From NCBI GenBank assembly GCA_004794655.1, contig SMMW01000575.1, forward strand, positions 14,087,001 through 14,151,000: 64,000 nucleotides of DNA, given 5' to 3'. Under the pieces are notes generated by a model. It saw nothing but the letters and a program-made list of their open reading frames with translations, searched no databases and was not told the DNA's origin. This DNA comes from Marisa cornuarietis. Lineage: Eukaryota > Mollusca > Gastropoda > Architaenioglossa > Ampullariidae. Position 1 is the first letter of the stretch. Each line of letters starts with the position of its first letter. Made by a program: the position numbers and the translations under genes. Shown here piece after piece: positions 39,484 to 50,456 of this stretch.

Positions 39484-40000
39484 AATGAATCAAAGAAATG
39501 AATCAAAGAGAAGAAGAAGAAAAAGAAAGCGGTGCGGTGAAAAAGGCATCAAAAGTAGACGAAGGGACCTGAGTAATAGAGTAAACCTTTTTCGGAATTT
39601 TTGTTCCAAAGATTAATTATAAAAAACTGCTGATTTTTGGCAAAAGAAAATAAGCCCAGGAAGACAGGGAACAAAAGAGAGGAAAAAATATCAAGGAAGA
39701 AAACCCCCATAAAAAAACTAGCAGAATCCTTCGCTTCATGGACGGCCATCATTGTCTTGAATGCAATATCAAAGACACTATCCCGCTCCGGTACTATTAG
39801 TTTTCGAACGTGCATTCTTCATGGTACCACGTGACCACATTCTGGGCAGTGACAAAAGCGACAGAAGTCAAGGCGGACTGTTAATTGACACAGACAGCCG
39901 ACAGCCTCGGGTGCTGCTGTTTGCCCTCGGAGATCAAGCAGCTGTCACAGGATCTGGCGACCCCTCTCATTTGCATACTTGACGGATTCAAGCTGGGGTT
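38640..40000. other. Unique stretch with two octamer sites, intron 1
   Basis: There is no coding evidence. It contains perfect POU octamer words ATTTGCAT at 39149-39156 and 39969-39976, a TTGCATATTCAT at 39131-39142, and several GACGT/CGTCG words near 38.8 kb. The rest is purine-rich or low-complexity sequence. Confidence 0.3.
39450..39485. repeat. (GAAA)9 microsatellite
   Basis: A perfect tetranucleotide run in intron 1, followed by two gaaatgaatcaaa units. Confidence 0.95.
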
Positions 40001-40283
40001 GCCTTCACGTGAAGGGATTTGAGCACGATGAGTGGTTGGCACGATATGTCGGCACAGTACGGCAGGTGGGTTTTGACCATCTTCACAACCTCTCACATTA
40101 AAGAAGTGAGTGAAAAAACTTTTTTGTTTGGTTTATATTTCAACGGATGATCACATTATGGAAAAAACAAGATTGGTGTTTAAAATCGTTATTAGGTCGT
40201 TATTAGTTTGACGTGTACTGTACTCCCTTCACTTACCATACTCTTCAGAACCAGGCATGTGATCACCGCTTCTGATATGTAGT

Positions 40284-40407
40284 AGCAGAAGAATTTGTTT
40301 CACTGAGCTCAGGTAAACGGTATGCAATGCCTGCATGTCGAAATAACAAGCACTTGAAATCGTTTGTACCCTCAGCAGTCCAGCTACTCAACGACATATG
40401 AATCGTC

Positions 40408-40479
<72 letters not shown>

Positions 40480-40672
40480 TGTAGGTGTGTCTCAAGAATG
40501 GTCTAGATGTAATACGATTGCGTGTCTGTAAGCTTTCTATGATGCACCACTTGCTTTATCCATATCTTGTAACGAGAACGTGGTTAGTCTTTATTTTTGT
40601 AACTTTTGTAACTGAACACACTGCCGGAGTATAACTCCCACTGGAATTAATAAAGTCTGTCACTGTCATCAC
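40284..40672 (+). mobile_element. LINE 3' end, family A, copy 1
   Basis: In the plus frame, near 40336-40400, it reads CRNNKHLKSFVPSAVQLLNDI then stop, the kind of KSFVPSAVxLLN peptide that ends many LINE polyproteins. The 3' UTR includes a 69-base GT run (40410-40478) and terminates GGAGTATAACTCCCACTGG followed by AATTAATAAAGT. A diverged copy in the same orientation is at 55391-55745. It is truncated at its 5' end, dead, and abuts the next element. Confidence 0.7.
40410..40478. repeat. (GT)34 microsatellite inside LINE A 3' UTR
   Basis: A perfect 69-base run at the place where the related LINE copy at 55.5 kb has only short, imperfect tg units, so it expanded after insertion. Confidence 0.96.
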
Positions 40673-41416
40673 AGATGAACAGCATAAGGCTTCTAGTCTG
40701 TGCGTTTGTTCTTTCTCGGCTTGACTACTGCAACTCCTTGCTGGCAGGCTGCCCCTCATCCCTCATTCAGAAACTCCAGAGAGTACAGAACTCTGCTGCA
40801 CGTCTGGTGCTTAGAGCAAGGAAACGGGACCATGTCACTCCTCTCCTTCGTTTTCTACACTGGCTACCCGTCCGTTCTCGCATCCAGTACAAACTGTCTG
40901 TGCTGTGTTTTAATTTCTTTGCTGGCTCCTGTCCTGACTATTTCTCTGAACTTCTCATCCCTTACTCTCCGGCCAGACAACTCCGCTCTTCCTCTGACAA
41001 CCGTACTCTGACTGTTCCTGTCACCAGAACAACAACATATGGTCACAGGACTTTTGGCTACTGTGCTGCAAAACAATGGAACTCTCTTCCTCTCCATATC
41101 CGCCACCTTCCTACAACTGAATCCTTCAAATCTGCACTGAAAACGCACCTCTTCCTTGAGCACTACTCCTAGTCCACAATGCTAGTCCTTACCCCCCCCT
41201 TCCCTCTTGCTACTTTACCCATCATTATTTTTCTCTGTTCCTGTTACTTGATGCCTTTTGTTATCTATTTTTGTCAGTACTGTCGTTTTCTTTCGTCCCC
41301 TGTGTTCTGTATCTACTTAGTCCACGTCTCTTCCCCGTTTTAAGCGCTAAGAGCATACTCTCTACGAGTGTGAATATGCGCTATAAAAATCTTCACTATT
41401 ATTATTATTATTATTA
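40673..41416 (+). pseudogene. L2/CR1-type LINE, C-terminal RT end with ATT tail
   Basis: An intact 165-codon stretch (40675-41172) encodes SRLDYCNSLLAGCPSSLIQK, then a LQRVQNSAARLV block, HWLPVRSRIQYKLSVLCF, YGHRTFGYCAAKQWNSLP and a terminal SFKSALKTHLF block. This is the conserved post-catalytic thumb and C-terminus of L2/CR1/Jockey-group reverse transcriptases. The catalytic palm is missing, so the element is 5' truncated at about 40673. A 3' UTR of about 220 bases ends in (ATT)n at 41398-41416, a typical tail for this group. It lies inside intron 1, opposite in strand to the protocadherin. The open frame suggests recent insertion, but the protein is not functional alone. Confidence 0.85.
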
Positions 41417-41448
41417 GTCGTCAAGAAAGAGGATGAACGGTGAGGAAG

Positions 41449-41508
<60 letters not shown>
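41449..41508. repeat. (CAT)20 microsatellite
   Basis: A perfect 60-base run 32 bases after the ATT tail of the L2-type LINE. Confidence 0.97.
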
Positions 41509-43610
41509 GTATTTCTTCTTCTCCTCTTATCTATTCTTCTTTCATCTTCAAGGAAACGGGGAACCCTAAAAAAAAATAACACCCTTTGATTTTGATTGTA
41601 TTCCTTCGGGGGAATTTCATCATCTCATCTTCCACCTTTCACCGCATCTCTTTAACTCTGGAAAAGGCAAGTCACAGTTTTAAAAAAAAGTTTATAGAGC
41701 AAGACCAGCTTTATGGGCAGGCGGGTGGATATTTCATCTGGCAATCGAACTGCGTAATTAGAGACGAAAATTCGCAGAAACGTTCGAAACGGCACTGGAG
41801 GCACTTGTGATGCCATCCGTCCACGAGAGACCCTGCCAGCGCGTCATTAGCAATTCTACATCCGTAGTCAAACGTTTAGCAGACCTGGCTAGAAAGAAAA
41901 AGATATCGCTTTGCCATTCTCCCAACTTCCTGACCAAGCTGGGAAAAGCTTAATGTGTCTTCTGCCAGGGCGCTCCCTAAAGTGTTAGCTATCTCCTGCC
42001 CCATCCGTACCAAACCCCCCTCCCCTAGACACCTCCGGCTCCTGCCTCATGTCTGCGTCGAAGTAGGGTGGAAGGGATTCCTCAAGGCAGGCGGGTTGGG
42101 GCTCAAGCCAGCCCATTACATACAAGTCTGGCGTGGCGCGGAATTGACAGGGTCGCGACCAAGTTGTTCGAGGAAGACGTTTCGATTTCTGGTCCCTACT
42201 TGCTTGAGTAATCCAAAGTAATGTCCCCTTCCCCCAGTCCTAACAGTACCAAAGGCATTGAGCAATTAGTGCAGCCATGGACACGTTCTCATTCACCGGG
42301 ATATGTCCGCCACTCAGCAGGCGGATGACTAGTGGTCCACTCCTTAACTACAGCGAGCAACTGAACGAGACTCACGGGTGAAGGGCAAGCACGCGCACAC
42401 GCACAAAGAACACTCGTACAGACCTACTATTCTTACATCATGTGCGCATAGCGTGACGAGAGAAGTGTTCTTCAGTGAGGAAGTACAAAGGAACAGGTTT
42501 TGCAGCTGAGGGTGTAGTGCGCATGATTAACCTCATAAATCACCAATGTCTTATCATGCCTTGCTGTTGATCAGGCGTTACCTCGTCCTGGAAGTGACTG
42601 CTCAGTCTCCTAAAATAGAACTGCCCTTCGATTTCAAGTGCAGTGGCACAGACGGAACAGATCTGTCGTAGCCCCGATATTGCACCTTGTCAGTAGGACG
42701 TGGAATTGATTATAACTCATCGATGTTTGAACCAGCCTCTACATCTCCTGCTGCTTCCTTCTCTTCCCTTTAACCGATATCACTTAATTAAAACTCACAG
42801 AGAGGCCATGCGGAGTCTGATGTATTATGTAGTGAGATACATTACTACAACCGTCAGATCTTTCAGATTGGAGCAGGTACTAATTTCTTAAATAGCCCCA
42901 AGCCGAAATTCGCACAGAAAAAGATGGGGAGAAAAAGCACCAGTGGGACAGTTAAGCAAACAGACATGCCAACAAACAGATGAGGTTAATGGGCTTGCGA
43001 GATCAACTTCTCGAAACTTTTTCTTAAAAGTTGTTCCTTGTTTGTACAGTTTTAAGTAGCGTTCAATGAAATCGCTAATTTTGTGCGTTTGTCGAAAAAA
43101 AGCATGTGATTAAAGAAAGATTTTATCACTGTGTTAATTATAGCTTTTGTCATATTAGACAATATTCTGTTACATTAGAAATAAAGGTTGCGATTCGAAA
43201 CACTCTCTGAGGTTTATTTTACTCTAGTGTTAGCAAGAACAGTTAAAGCTTTGGAAGACCACTTGGTGCCAAAAGTTGCCATTCCTGGTAGGTCTGATGG
43301 ATTTGAATGTAGTGCTCTTTTTCTAGATATGTTATGTTATGAAGACTTTGTCTTCCGCACACTTGGTACACAACACAAGGCGACAGCTGGGATGCAACAT
43401 TTTAAGATGTCAGTCAGCGCCTTCTATCGCCAGGTCAAGTGCGCATGAGTTGTGTGGTGAAACGGTGTAGACCCACAATACGATTTCCTTCTGAAAAGAG
43501 ACCAAACGAAAATGGACAAAGTTTGTTGGTTAAATAATGTCTTTGCCAAATTTGCTCAAAGGTTCATTCCAGGTTAAGAGGGGATTTCCCGAGACGTCTG
43601 TCTCTTTCTG

Positions 43611-43612
<2 letters not shown>

Positions 43613-43655
<43 letters not shown>
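43613..43655. repeat. (GT)21 microsatellite
   Basis: A perfect run in intron 1, followed by a short GA stretch. Confidence 0.96.
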
Positions 43656-43656
<1 letters not shown>

Positions 43657-43765
43657 TAGAGAGAGTGAGGGAAAATAACATTACATACTTAAATTTAAAA
43701 AAAAACTGATTTACAAACAACAGCTACCTTCGCCATATGCACCATGCCTGGGCATCATTTAATGC

Positions 43766-43793
43766 AAATAAATAAATAAATAAATAAAATAAA
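43766..43793. repeat. (AAAT)n microsatellite
   Basis: About seven units in intron 1. Confidence 0.92.
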
Positions 43794-44368
43794 GTTGAGA
43801 CTGACGTTTAAATAATCTAAATTGTAATAGTTGCTCGTCATCATCTTCACCACACCTAACCCTTACGACTGCATTTAGTATACAGGTGGGAAGGCAGGTA
43901 GCAAATGTCAGAAGAGAACTTTTTATATAGTAATGCATCGCTTTCAAAAGGGAGAGCGCCCATACAAACAATAGACTTCAGTTATGTTGCTCGCTGCCAA
44001 ACACTTCTTCGCTTCGCAGAGCAGAACGGACAACAGAGCAGCGCTTCTTTGTAGAACATTTCAATCTACTGTTTAGCTAACTAAAAAACACTTAATTATT
44101 TCACTTGCTTCTACATTACCGTCGGTGCAACTGAGTTTCTCAGTATCACCTTGCATTACTTTAACTTCCCTGTCATTAATTAATTTGCTTATACGGTGTG
44201 AAAATTGGTTAAGCATTCATTGATAGTCAATGAGTTAAAAAAAACAAATTTATATTATTCTGCACTTGCAAGAGTTAGGGGACGAAGATCAGTGGTAGAG
44301 GATAGCGGGGGAAAAAATATAGGGAGACGTTGTTTAATTAATCTTTCAGAAGATGGAGACGACGAGGA

Positions 44369-44453
<85 letters not shown>
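44369..44453. repeat. (CAT)28 microsatellite
   Basis: A perfect 85-base run. Reading frames across it give long poly-Ser, poly-Ile or poly-Met tracts, so the frames there are repeat artefacts and not genes. Confidence 0.97.
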
Positions 44454-45001
44454 GACAGCAAGAACAACAAGACCTACTATTTCTTTACTTCACTGGGAAA
44501 ATCCTCTACGATTTCAGTTTCGGACGGCTTTCCATTGGGAAAATAACAGTGATAAACATTACCTGAGCGATGCTTGCTCGTTACCAAAGCATCTGAGATA
44601 GTCAAATGTGTATAAAAAGGACCAAACAAATAAACAACCGTTTTAGAAACCAGGCGATGCCGGCAGGTTCAAAGACAAGAACAAAGAAACGACAACACGA
44701 GATAAAATGCTAGCGGTATAGCACAAAACCTACATTGACGTAGGGAACCAAAAAGCACCGCATCAAAGAAAGGAAACCTTAGAAGCAATATTCAGAGAAG
44801 GGAGATAATGATGGACAGCGGACGACACGACGATTTCCATCTTAATGAGATTGATCAAGTTGTGAGAAAAGACTTTCTGCCATTTTGCGCTTTAAGGACA
44901 GCGCATTAACTCCGGAGTCTCTGCCAGTGATACGGCTTCTCCAAAAGACGGAGACAAGAAAACTGTGTGTAATTGGTAACATGTCCCAACTTCTTTTCTT
45001 T

Positions 45002-45025
45002 TTCTTTCTTTCTTTCTTTCTTTCT
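45002..45025. repeat. (TTTC)6 microsatellite
   Basis: Six units in a pyrimidine-rich setting, intron 1. Confidence 0.93.
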
Positions 45026-47219
45026 TCACGTATATACTTTTGCAGCCTACCTGGACTGCATCTGGGCAAAACTGCGAAAAGGAGGGGGTGTGGAAGAAAC
45101 CATTCCCGTTCACCGGTCCTTAAGAAAAGTGAACATACGTCTTTCATATGAAGACAAAAGACAGGTCAACATTTTATTTGGGCAAACGAAACTTTGCAAG
45201 ACTAAGAAATTCGAGGCTTGTGCTTTAGTAAAGAAGTCCCATAGCTCTAGCAGATGCATAATAACACGTGTGTTTTTCACTCAGTGACTAGGAATAAGTA
45301 AAGAATGGTATCCAAATAACGTTAAGAATAAAAATTATATAAATGGAAAGAAGACTAAAATGAAATGAAGATGATCTAAAACAAGAAAACTGTGAAAATG
45401 AAATCTTAATAAAGCATATAATGATGAAGATATATATCTGAAAGCACGCATTTTGTCTTAAGAATAAAACGAGGTTTACAAACCTAATGCTGATATTCAG
45501 CAAAGGATTTTAAATAGATATTTTATTACTGACTTTTACTGGCTGCTTCTGATTTTGTCATTTATTCTTCTCTGTTTAAGTGTCTCCGGTAAAAAAGAGA
45601 TAACTATTACAGTGTCTCTGAAGTACATTAACTGTATGATTACAGATGAAAATATGAAAGGAGAAATGTAATACAAATTAACAGAAGCGATTGATAAAGA
45701 CAAACCTTTTCATACTAATTAACTACGGGTTTGCTAGCCGTTGAGAATTTATAGCAGCTTGGTTTATACATTACCTTATTTTTTATAGGATCTGGATTTT
45801 TTTGAAGTTACAAAACCATATAAATGATCGATTCTGCTTTACCTCTTGATCATTTATTATAAAACCCTTCTCTTGTGGATAAGTCTGATGAAACTATAAT
45901 GGGCCCTTTTCTCTCTCTCTCTTCGTACCTTATTAAGTCAGGCAAATGGAAAGAATCTCTGCTGGTGCCTTGGACTCATTGGAGTCATTGATATCTCGGT
46001 GAGTCAAGCTCGAAGGGGTGTTTTCGATTTTTTCCTATTTTAAACTTTGAAGCCTGAAGAGAGGATGGTTGGACTGATATTTGGTGGAGTGATAGGTCTT
46101 ATTTTTAGGAAAAGTGCTGGGAACCTAAGCTATGCACAACGGTGGTAAATTCGTTTTAGTTGCAGATGTCGAACTTTTCCCCTAGACTTTCTATATTTAG
46201 CGCTGTACGAACGGAATACTGACCTGACTGACTGCTTAAGACAGTGACTAATCATTTGGGCGAACAGGCGGCTAATAAGGTAATCAAGAAAAGGTACTTA
46301 CCATAAGCAGAGAAAACACTTTTATCGTGCACAAAAGGGATACAATATCGGCATTTTTCCATCAGTCAGGCAAGATGGAAAGTGCGTTAACGGATGTTTA
46401 AAAACATACAACCCTTTAGTGAGCACTTGATTCGAAAATGACAGAAGAGACCGTTATTTACTCGATAGATGATAGTAGTTAGGGCAACAATTATTTCTTG
46501 CATTTCTTTAAGGAGTCCGGACTTCCGATACAGACGTCTTAGCTTTTCTCATCGCGTGTTCAGCCGCCATGATGATTTCCCGACAGTAGATAAAAATACT
46601 GAACTGTTCTCCAAAGCAAGACTTCGGATACAGCAGCATAAAGGGATAAGCACCGGGTATGAATCATGTAAAGTGAAAACGGACTACTGGGTATTAAGTC
46701 GCCATAGCTAGATGAAGAGCTAACACGACAACACGTGCACAAAGCACAGATCAAGCACGCGAGAGAAGAGAAAGCAGTTGAGAGAGTGAATTAGTTTAGC
46801 TTACCCTAATGGTAGTCAAACATTAACTCTGTAAACGTTAAAGACTAGAGCCCAAATCTCGCTGGTGATCTACGAGAAGACGAGCTTTTTAATGAACTGA
46901 TAGCTTTGCTTGATTTAGAGGAAAATGCGTCTATGATAGGCTGCCAGACAGCCCATGACAGAAAGCACTATCTTCTGAGTGTCGACGGTCTCCATAATAA
47001 GATGCTACGAGTAGCAGCGGATCCTTATTTAGTTATTTATATGCCCCATTTGATCCATGCATATTCCATGGTTATGACGTCTGTCTCGGAAATGTTTCCT
47101 TGTTTTTGGAACATTGTGCAACAAAATGGTGTCCATGTTTCACTGTAATCTTATTTCTATGTCACAGACTAAGACCTCGCAAACGCTCGTGAGATTCTTG
47201 GAAGACTCACGAAAGATTC

Positions 47220-47600
47220 TGCGGTCACGGTCCATCACAGCAAATGTTTGAGTTATTTGCCGCTGCCGCCCCCAGATGCGTTTGTGCCTGCCGGGAGGGA
47301 ATCTGTACTCTGGGAGGACTAAGCGTAGACTTGGCCGCTAGCTGACTGACCAGCCAAGTGACAGCATTACGAGTCAAGGCGCCGGAGGGTGTGTGGGATG
47401 GAGAAGGAGACTAAATTGGCAGCACGGGGGAGCCGCCGCTTGGTCACCACTTAGTTAACGCTCAGCTAGTCTTCTGTCCAGCGGCCGGTGGCAATGTTGC
47501 TGCAGCTAATAGTCACCTTGGGTTGTCGCTGTCGACGCACCGCGGCGGCACAAGCAAACCGCCTGTAAACATTCTGTCTGTCTGCCACACTCCCCTTCCT
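47220..47600. other. GC-richer patch in intron 1, no gene seen
   Basis: It differs from its AT-rich surroundings by higher GC and many CpG and GCCGCC-like words, about 3 kb into intron 1. There is no open frame of note and no transposon ends. It could be a conserved non-coding element. Confidence 0.25.
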
Positions 47601-50450
47601 TTCTCACTCCTTCCTCTATCTAGCCATTTCTGCGCCCCGTCCGTCCTTTCTTCTATACCTGTGTGACGACCTATCAGTTTTTTTTTTATCTACCTAAAGA
47701 GCAATCCTAAGAAATTATAGCGAAACGCTGACGTGGAACAAACGAAGCAAGAAGCACATGCAAAATCAGAACAAAGACACTAAGCGTAAAAACACCACCT
47801 GTGCAGAGATTCATTTTCTCTTCTTCCTGGTACTAACCAGCAGTCTGCGCCAATGGTGATCATTCATCTCAGTTGAGCTCTGACGTCTGCCTCAGGCTTG
47901 CCATAACGACCACTCTTGCACGTGCGTGCTGCGTTCTTATTGGAGCACGTGATGTGAAACTCTCCAAGCACGCGCTCGACGCCATTTCTTCTTCCCAGCT
48001 GGAATAGCAGGAGAGTTGGGTAGGGGGGTAGCGGGCAGGAGGGAGCCAGATTCTCCACTGCTGACTGATCACCCGTGGCAGACATCTGTTTCCCACGCAT
48101 CACGTTCTCTTCCGATGAGCACAAAGCAGTCAGGGAAGATAAGCGCGAACTGACTTTACAGCGCTTTTCATATCAGATGAATGGGTATGGACACAGGGGA
48201 AGGGAAGGAAGCTGCAACGATCCCTCGAACACACACCGATAAGAACATGGCGCAACATTTCTAGACCACAAATCACGAAGAAAGAAAAAAAAAGGATTCA
48301 TATGGAACTTTTAGAAATAGAGCATGTAGAAAAGGAACGCAATAAATACATATGCATATCTGATGATTCAATTAAAGATGGCGGATATTATCTCTTTTAA
48401 CGCAGCACGACCCATGCTACTTGTGGGGTTACTTACTGGGAATGATTTACTTCTTAGTTAACAGATGTGGGGGAGTGAGGTAGCTCTAGGTGAAAGTGTG
48501 TACATTTTCCCCCTCAGTTTTACCTTTTCATCGTAAATTAAAACTGATCGCAAATAGCAGTCACTTTTTTTGCACTTTTTTATACAACACTTCTGGCAGA
48601 AAGAGTGGAGAAAGTGTTCACCCACATAACCTTCCAATTCTCTCGTGCTTCTACCAGCATTATTGCTGACCCCATGGACCTCAATCTGTTATTGCTGTCT
48701 CAAGTTTAGCATGTGGGAAAGGTAATATCGCGACTAAAAGAAACTTGAAGCATGCTTTGTCAGAAAAAAGCGAACTATTTTCATTCAAGCGCCTTCCCCG
48801 AGCCCCCACACACGTATTCAGTAATCAGCAACACACAAGTACTTATGCAGATAAATGCTTCTCTCTGCTCACTGAAATCTTCATTAAACATAAAAGTACT
48901 AAGCAGATAGTCGGGCGAGTAGATATTACGGACGAAGACATGCGGACCCTGACCAGACTTAACGATCGAGGTGTTTGAGCCAGGACAGATACTAAAAACA
49001 AGACATGCGAGTACGACAACTCTGTTTGTTTTGGTTTACTTCTTTGTTTACTTCTGAAATGCCGCGATTTCCGTTATCACAAAACATTATTTGTAGACAG
49101 TCAAGAAGACCTCCATCTTTTTGTGCGACAGAATCACAAGACTTTTTCTTTAACAAATGCCATGTTTTTAACAAAATGTCTTTCGTTGAAAGTTGATGCT
49201 TCCAAGAAATAAGAATTACTAACACTAAGCGCAACATTAGCAAATGCTAATCATATAGCTACAGTTCTACTCCACTACCTTTTGTCTGTTTTCATTACCT
49301 ATAAAAGTCGGCACTTGACTTAGGGACTTAGGGACTTCTGAAACACGATCTCATCACAGTGGTGCTGCAAGGGTTTCCGACCTTTCCTTTCTCTCCTGCC
49401 TCTTTCCTCCTCTCAGCCTCCTCTCTTGCGATTCTTCCTCACCCTGCCTCACGTCTCTGCCAACCTCACGAGCGATTATCCCTCTTTTCTATCAGCGTAA
49501 GAGAGGGATTTTCGGTTTCAGAAAATCGAGGTGTCTCAGGGACCGCAATTCCTGATGTCCTCTTCAGTTCCTCTTTTGCATTCTTCTCTTTCATGGCGTT
49601 CCAGTGTGCTTCTGCGGTGCTTTCTTGTGCCAGAGAGCGTTAGGGAGGAAAAAGTGGCTCTCCAGACGGATTCTCTCGCTGTCTTAGAAATTCGTGTCAA
49701 GCACCTGTTGCCACGCACTTCCCTTCTTTCTTTTTCAGAAGCTTGTTTGGTTGACGAAGAAAGGTCTGCTATGTTCGAGGCCACTGACATATACACACAT
49801 GCACACGGGGCGAGCAAGAAATGGAAAAAAGAGAGAAAAAAAACAAGGAAAATACAGACAGAAGAAAAATGATCGATTTTCAGCTGCAGCTGGAAGTCTT
49901 CAGATCCTTGTCTCTCTGAAGGACCAACAATATTTTGCAAGTTACTGAGCTGACACTAGCAATGCGATCAGATGACGAAATTGCCAGCATACCCGATATA
50001 ATGTTTTTCTTCAGATTGTTTATTTATAACGAATACTTCATTCTAAGACAAGTTAGCAGTTCTACTGATGTTGGTGCTATATGTGAATATGATTTGAGTC
50101 ACAAAATCAAGCCAGAACTAGGTCGACTGTCAGCAGAGAATGAGGTTCACACTCATTTCGGCTAGTGTTTGTAAGGTCTTTCGCTAGACCAGAAATCAAA
50201 AAGACAGGTATTTCTTTAGAATTCATGAGTAGCAAAGACCTTACACAGGAAGGTCGTTCGTTGGACAGGCTTCACCGAACATGCGCTAAAAGATGAACGG
50301 ATTTTTGACGACCAGAAAGGAAACAGGTTACTCACATAGTGGAGAACTAAAGTGAATAGCTCAACAAAAGAGGCTAAAGCAGCGGTGCAACAGAATAAGC
50401 AATGAACGCGTAATGATGAATGAAAGAGTCAGAAAGTTAGTTCTGGTCCT

Positions 50451-50456
50451 CTTACC
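50451..50456 (-). other. Splice donor of large protocadherin exon
   Basis: The minus strand reads TGCAAG|GTAAGAGG, close to the animal donor consensus. It falls in phase 0 and fits exon 2 exactly. If it is not used, the frame continues only eight codons (VRGPELTF) to a stop at 50429-50431. Confidence 0.9.

Larger units (their letters stand above)
27278..50455 (-). other. Intron 1 of the protocadherin (about 23.2 kb)
   Basis: The intron is bounded by GTAAGA at the large exon and by ctcgcaag at exon 2. It holds almost all recognisable transposon remains of the window, clustered at 28.4-41.4 kb: a MITE, an RTE-like scrap, three SINEs and two LINE 3' ends. Sequence from 41.5 to 50.4 kb is mostly unique with CAT, GT, AAAT and TTTC microsatellites, and a GC-richer patch at 47.2-47.6 kb. 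No second cadherin ectodomain exon was seen on either strand. Confidence 0.8.

Noticed and set aside
44205..44601. Reading frames with long poly-Ile, poly-Ser or poly-Met tracts
   Set aside because: They are translations of the (CAT)28 microsatellite in different frames.
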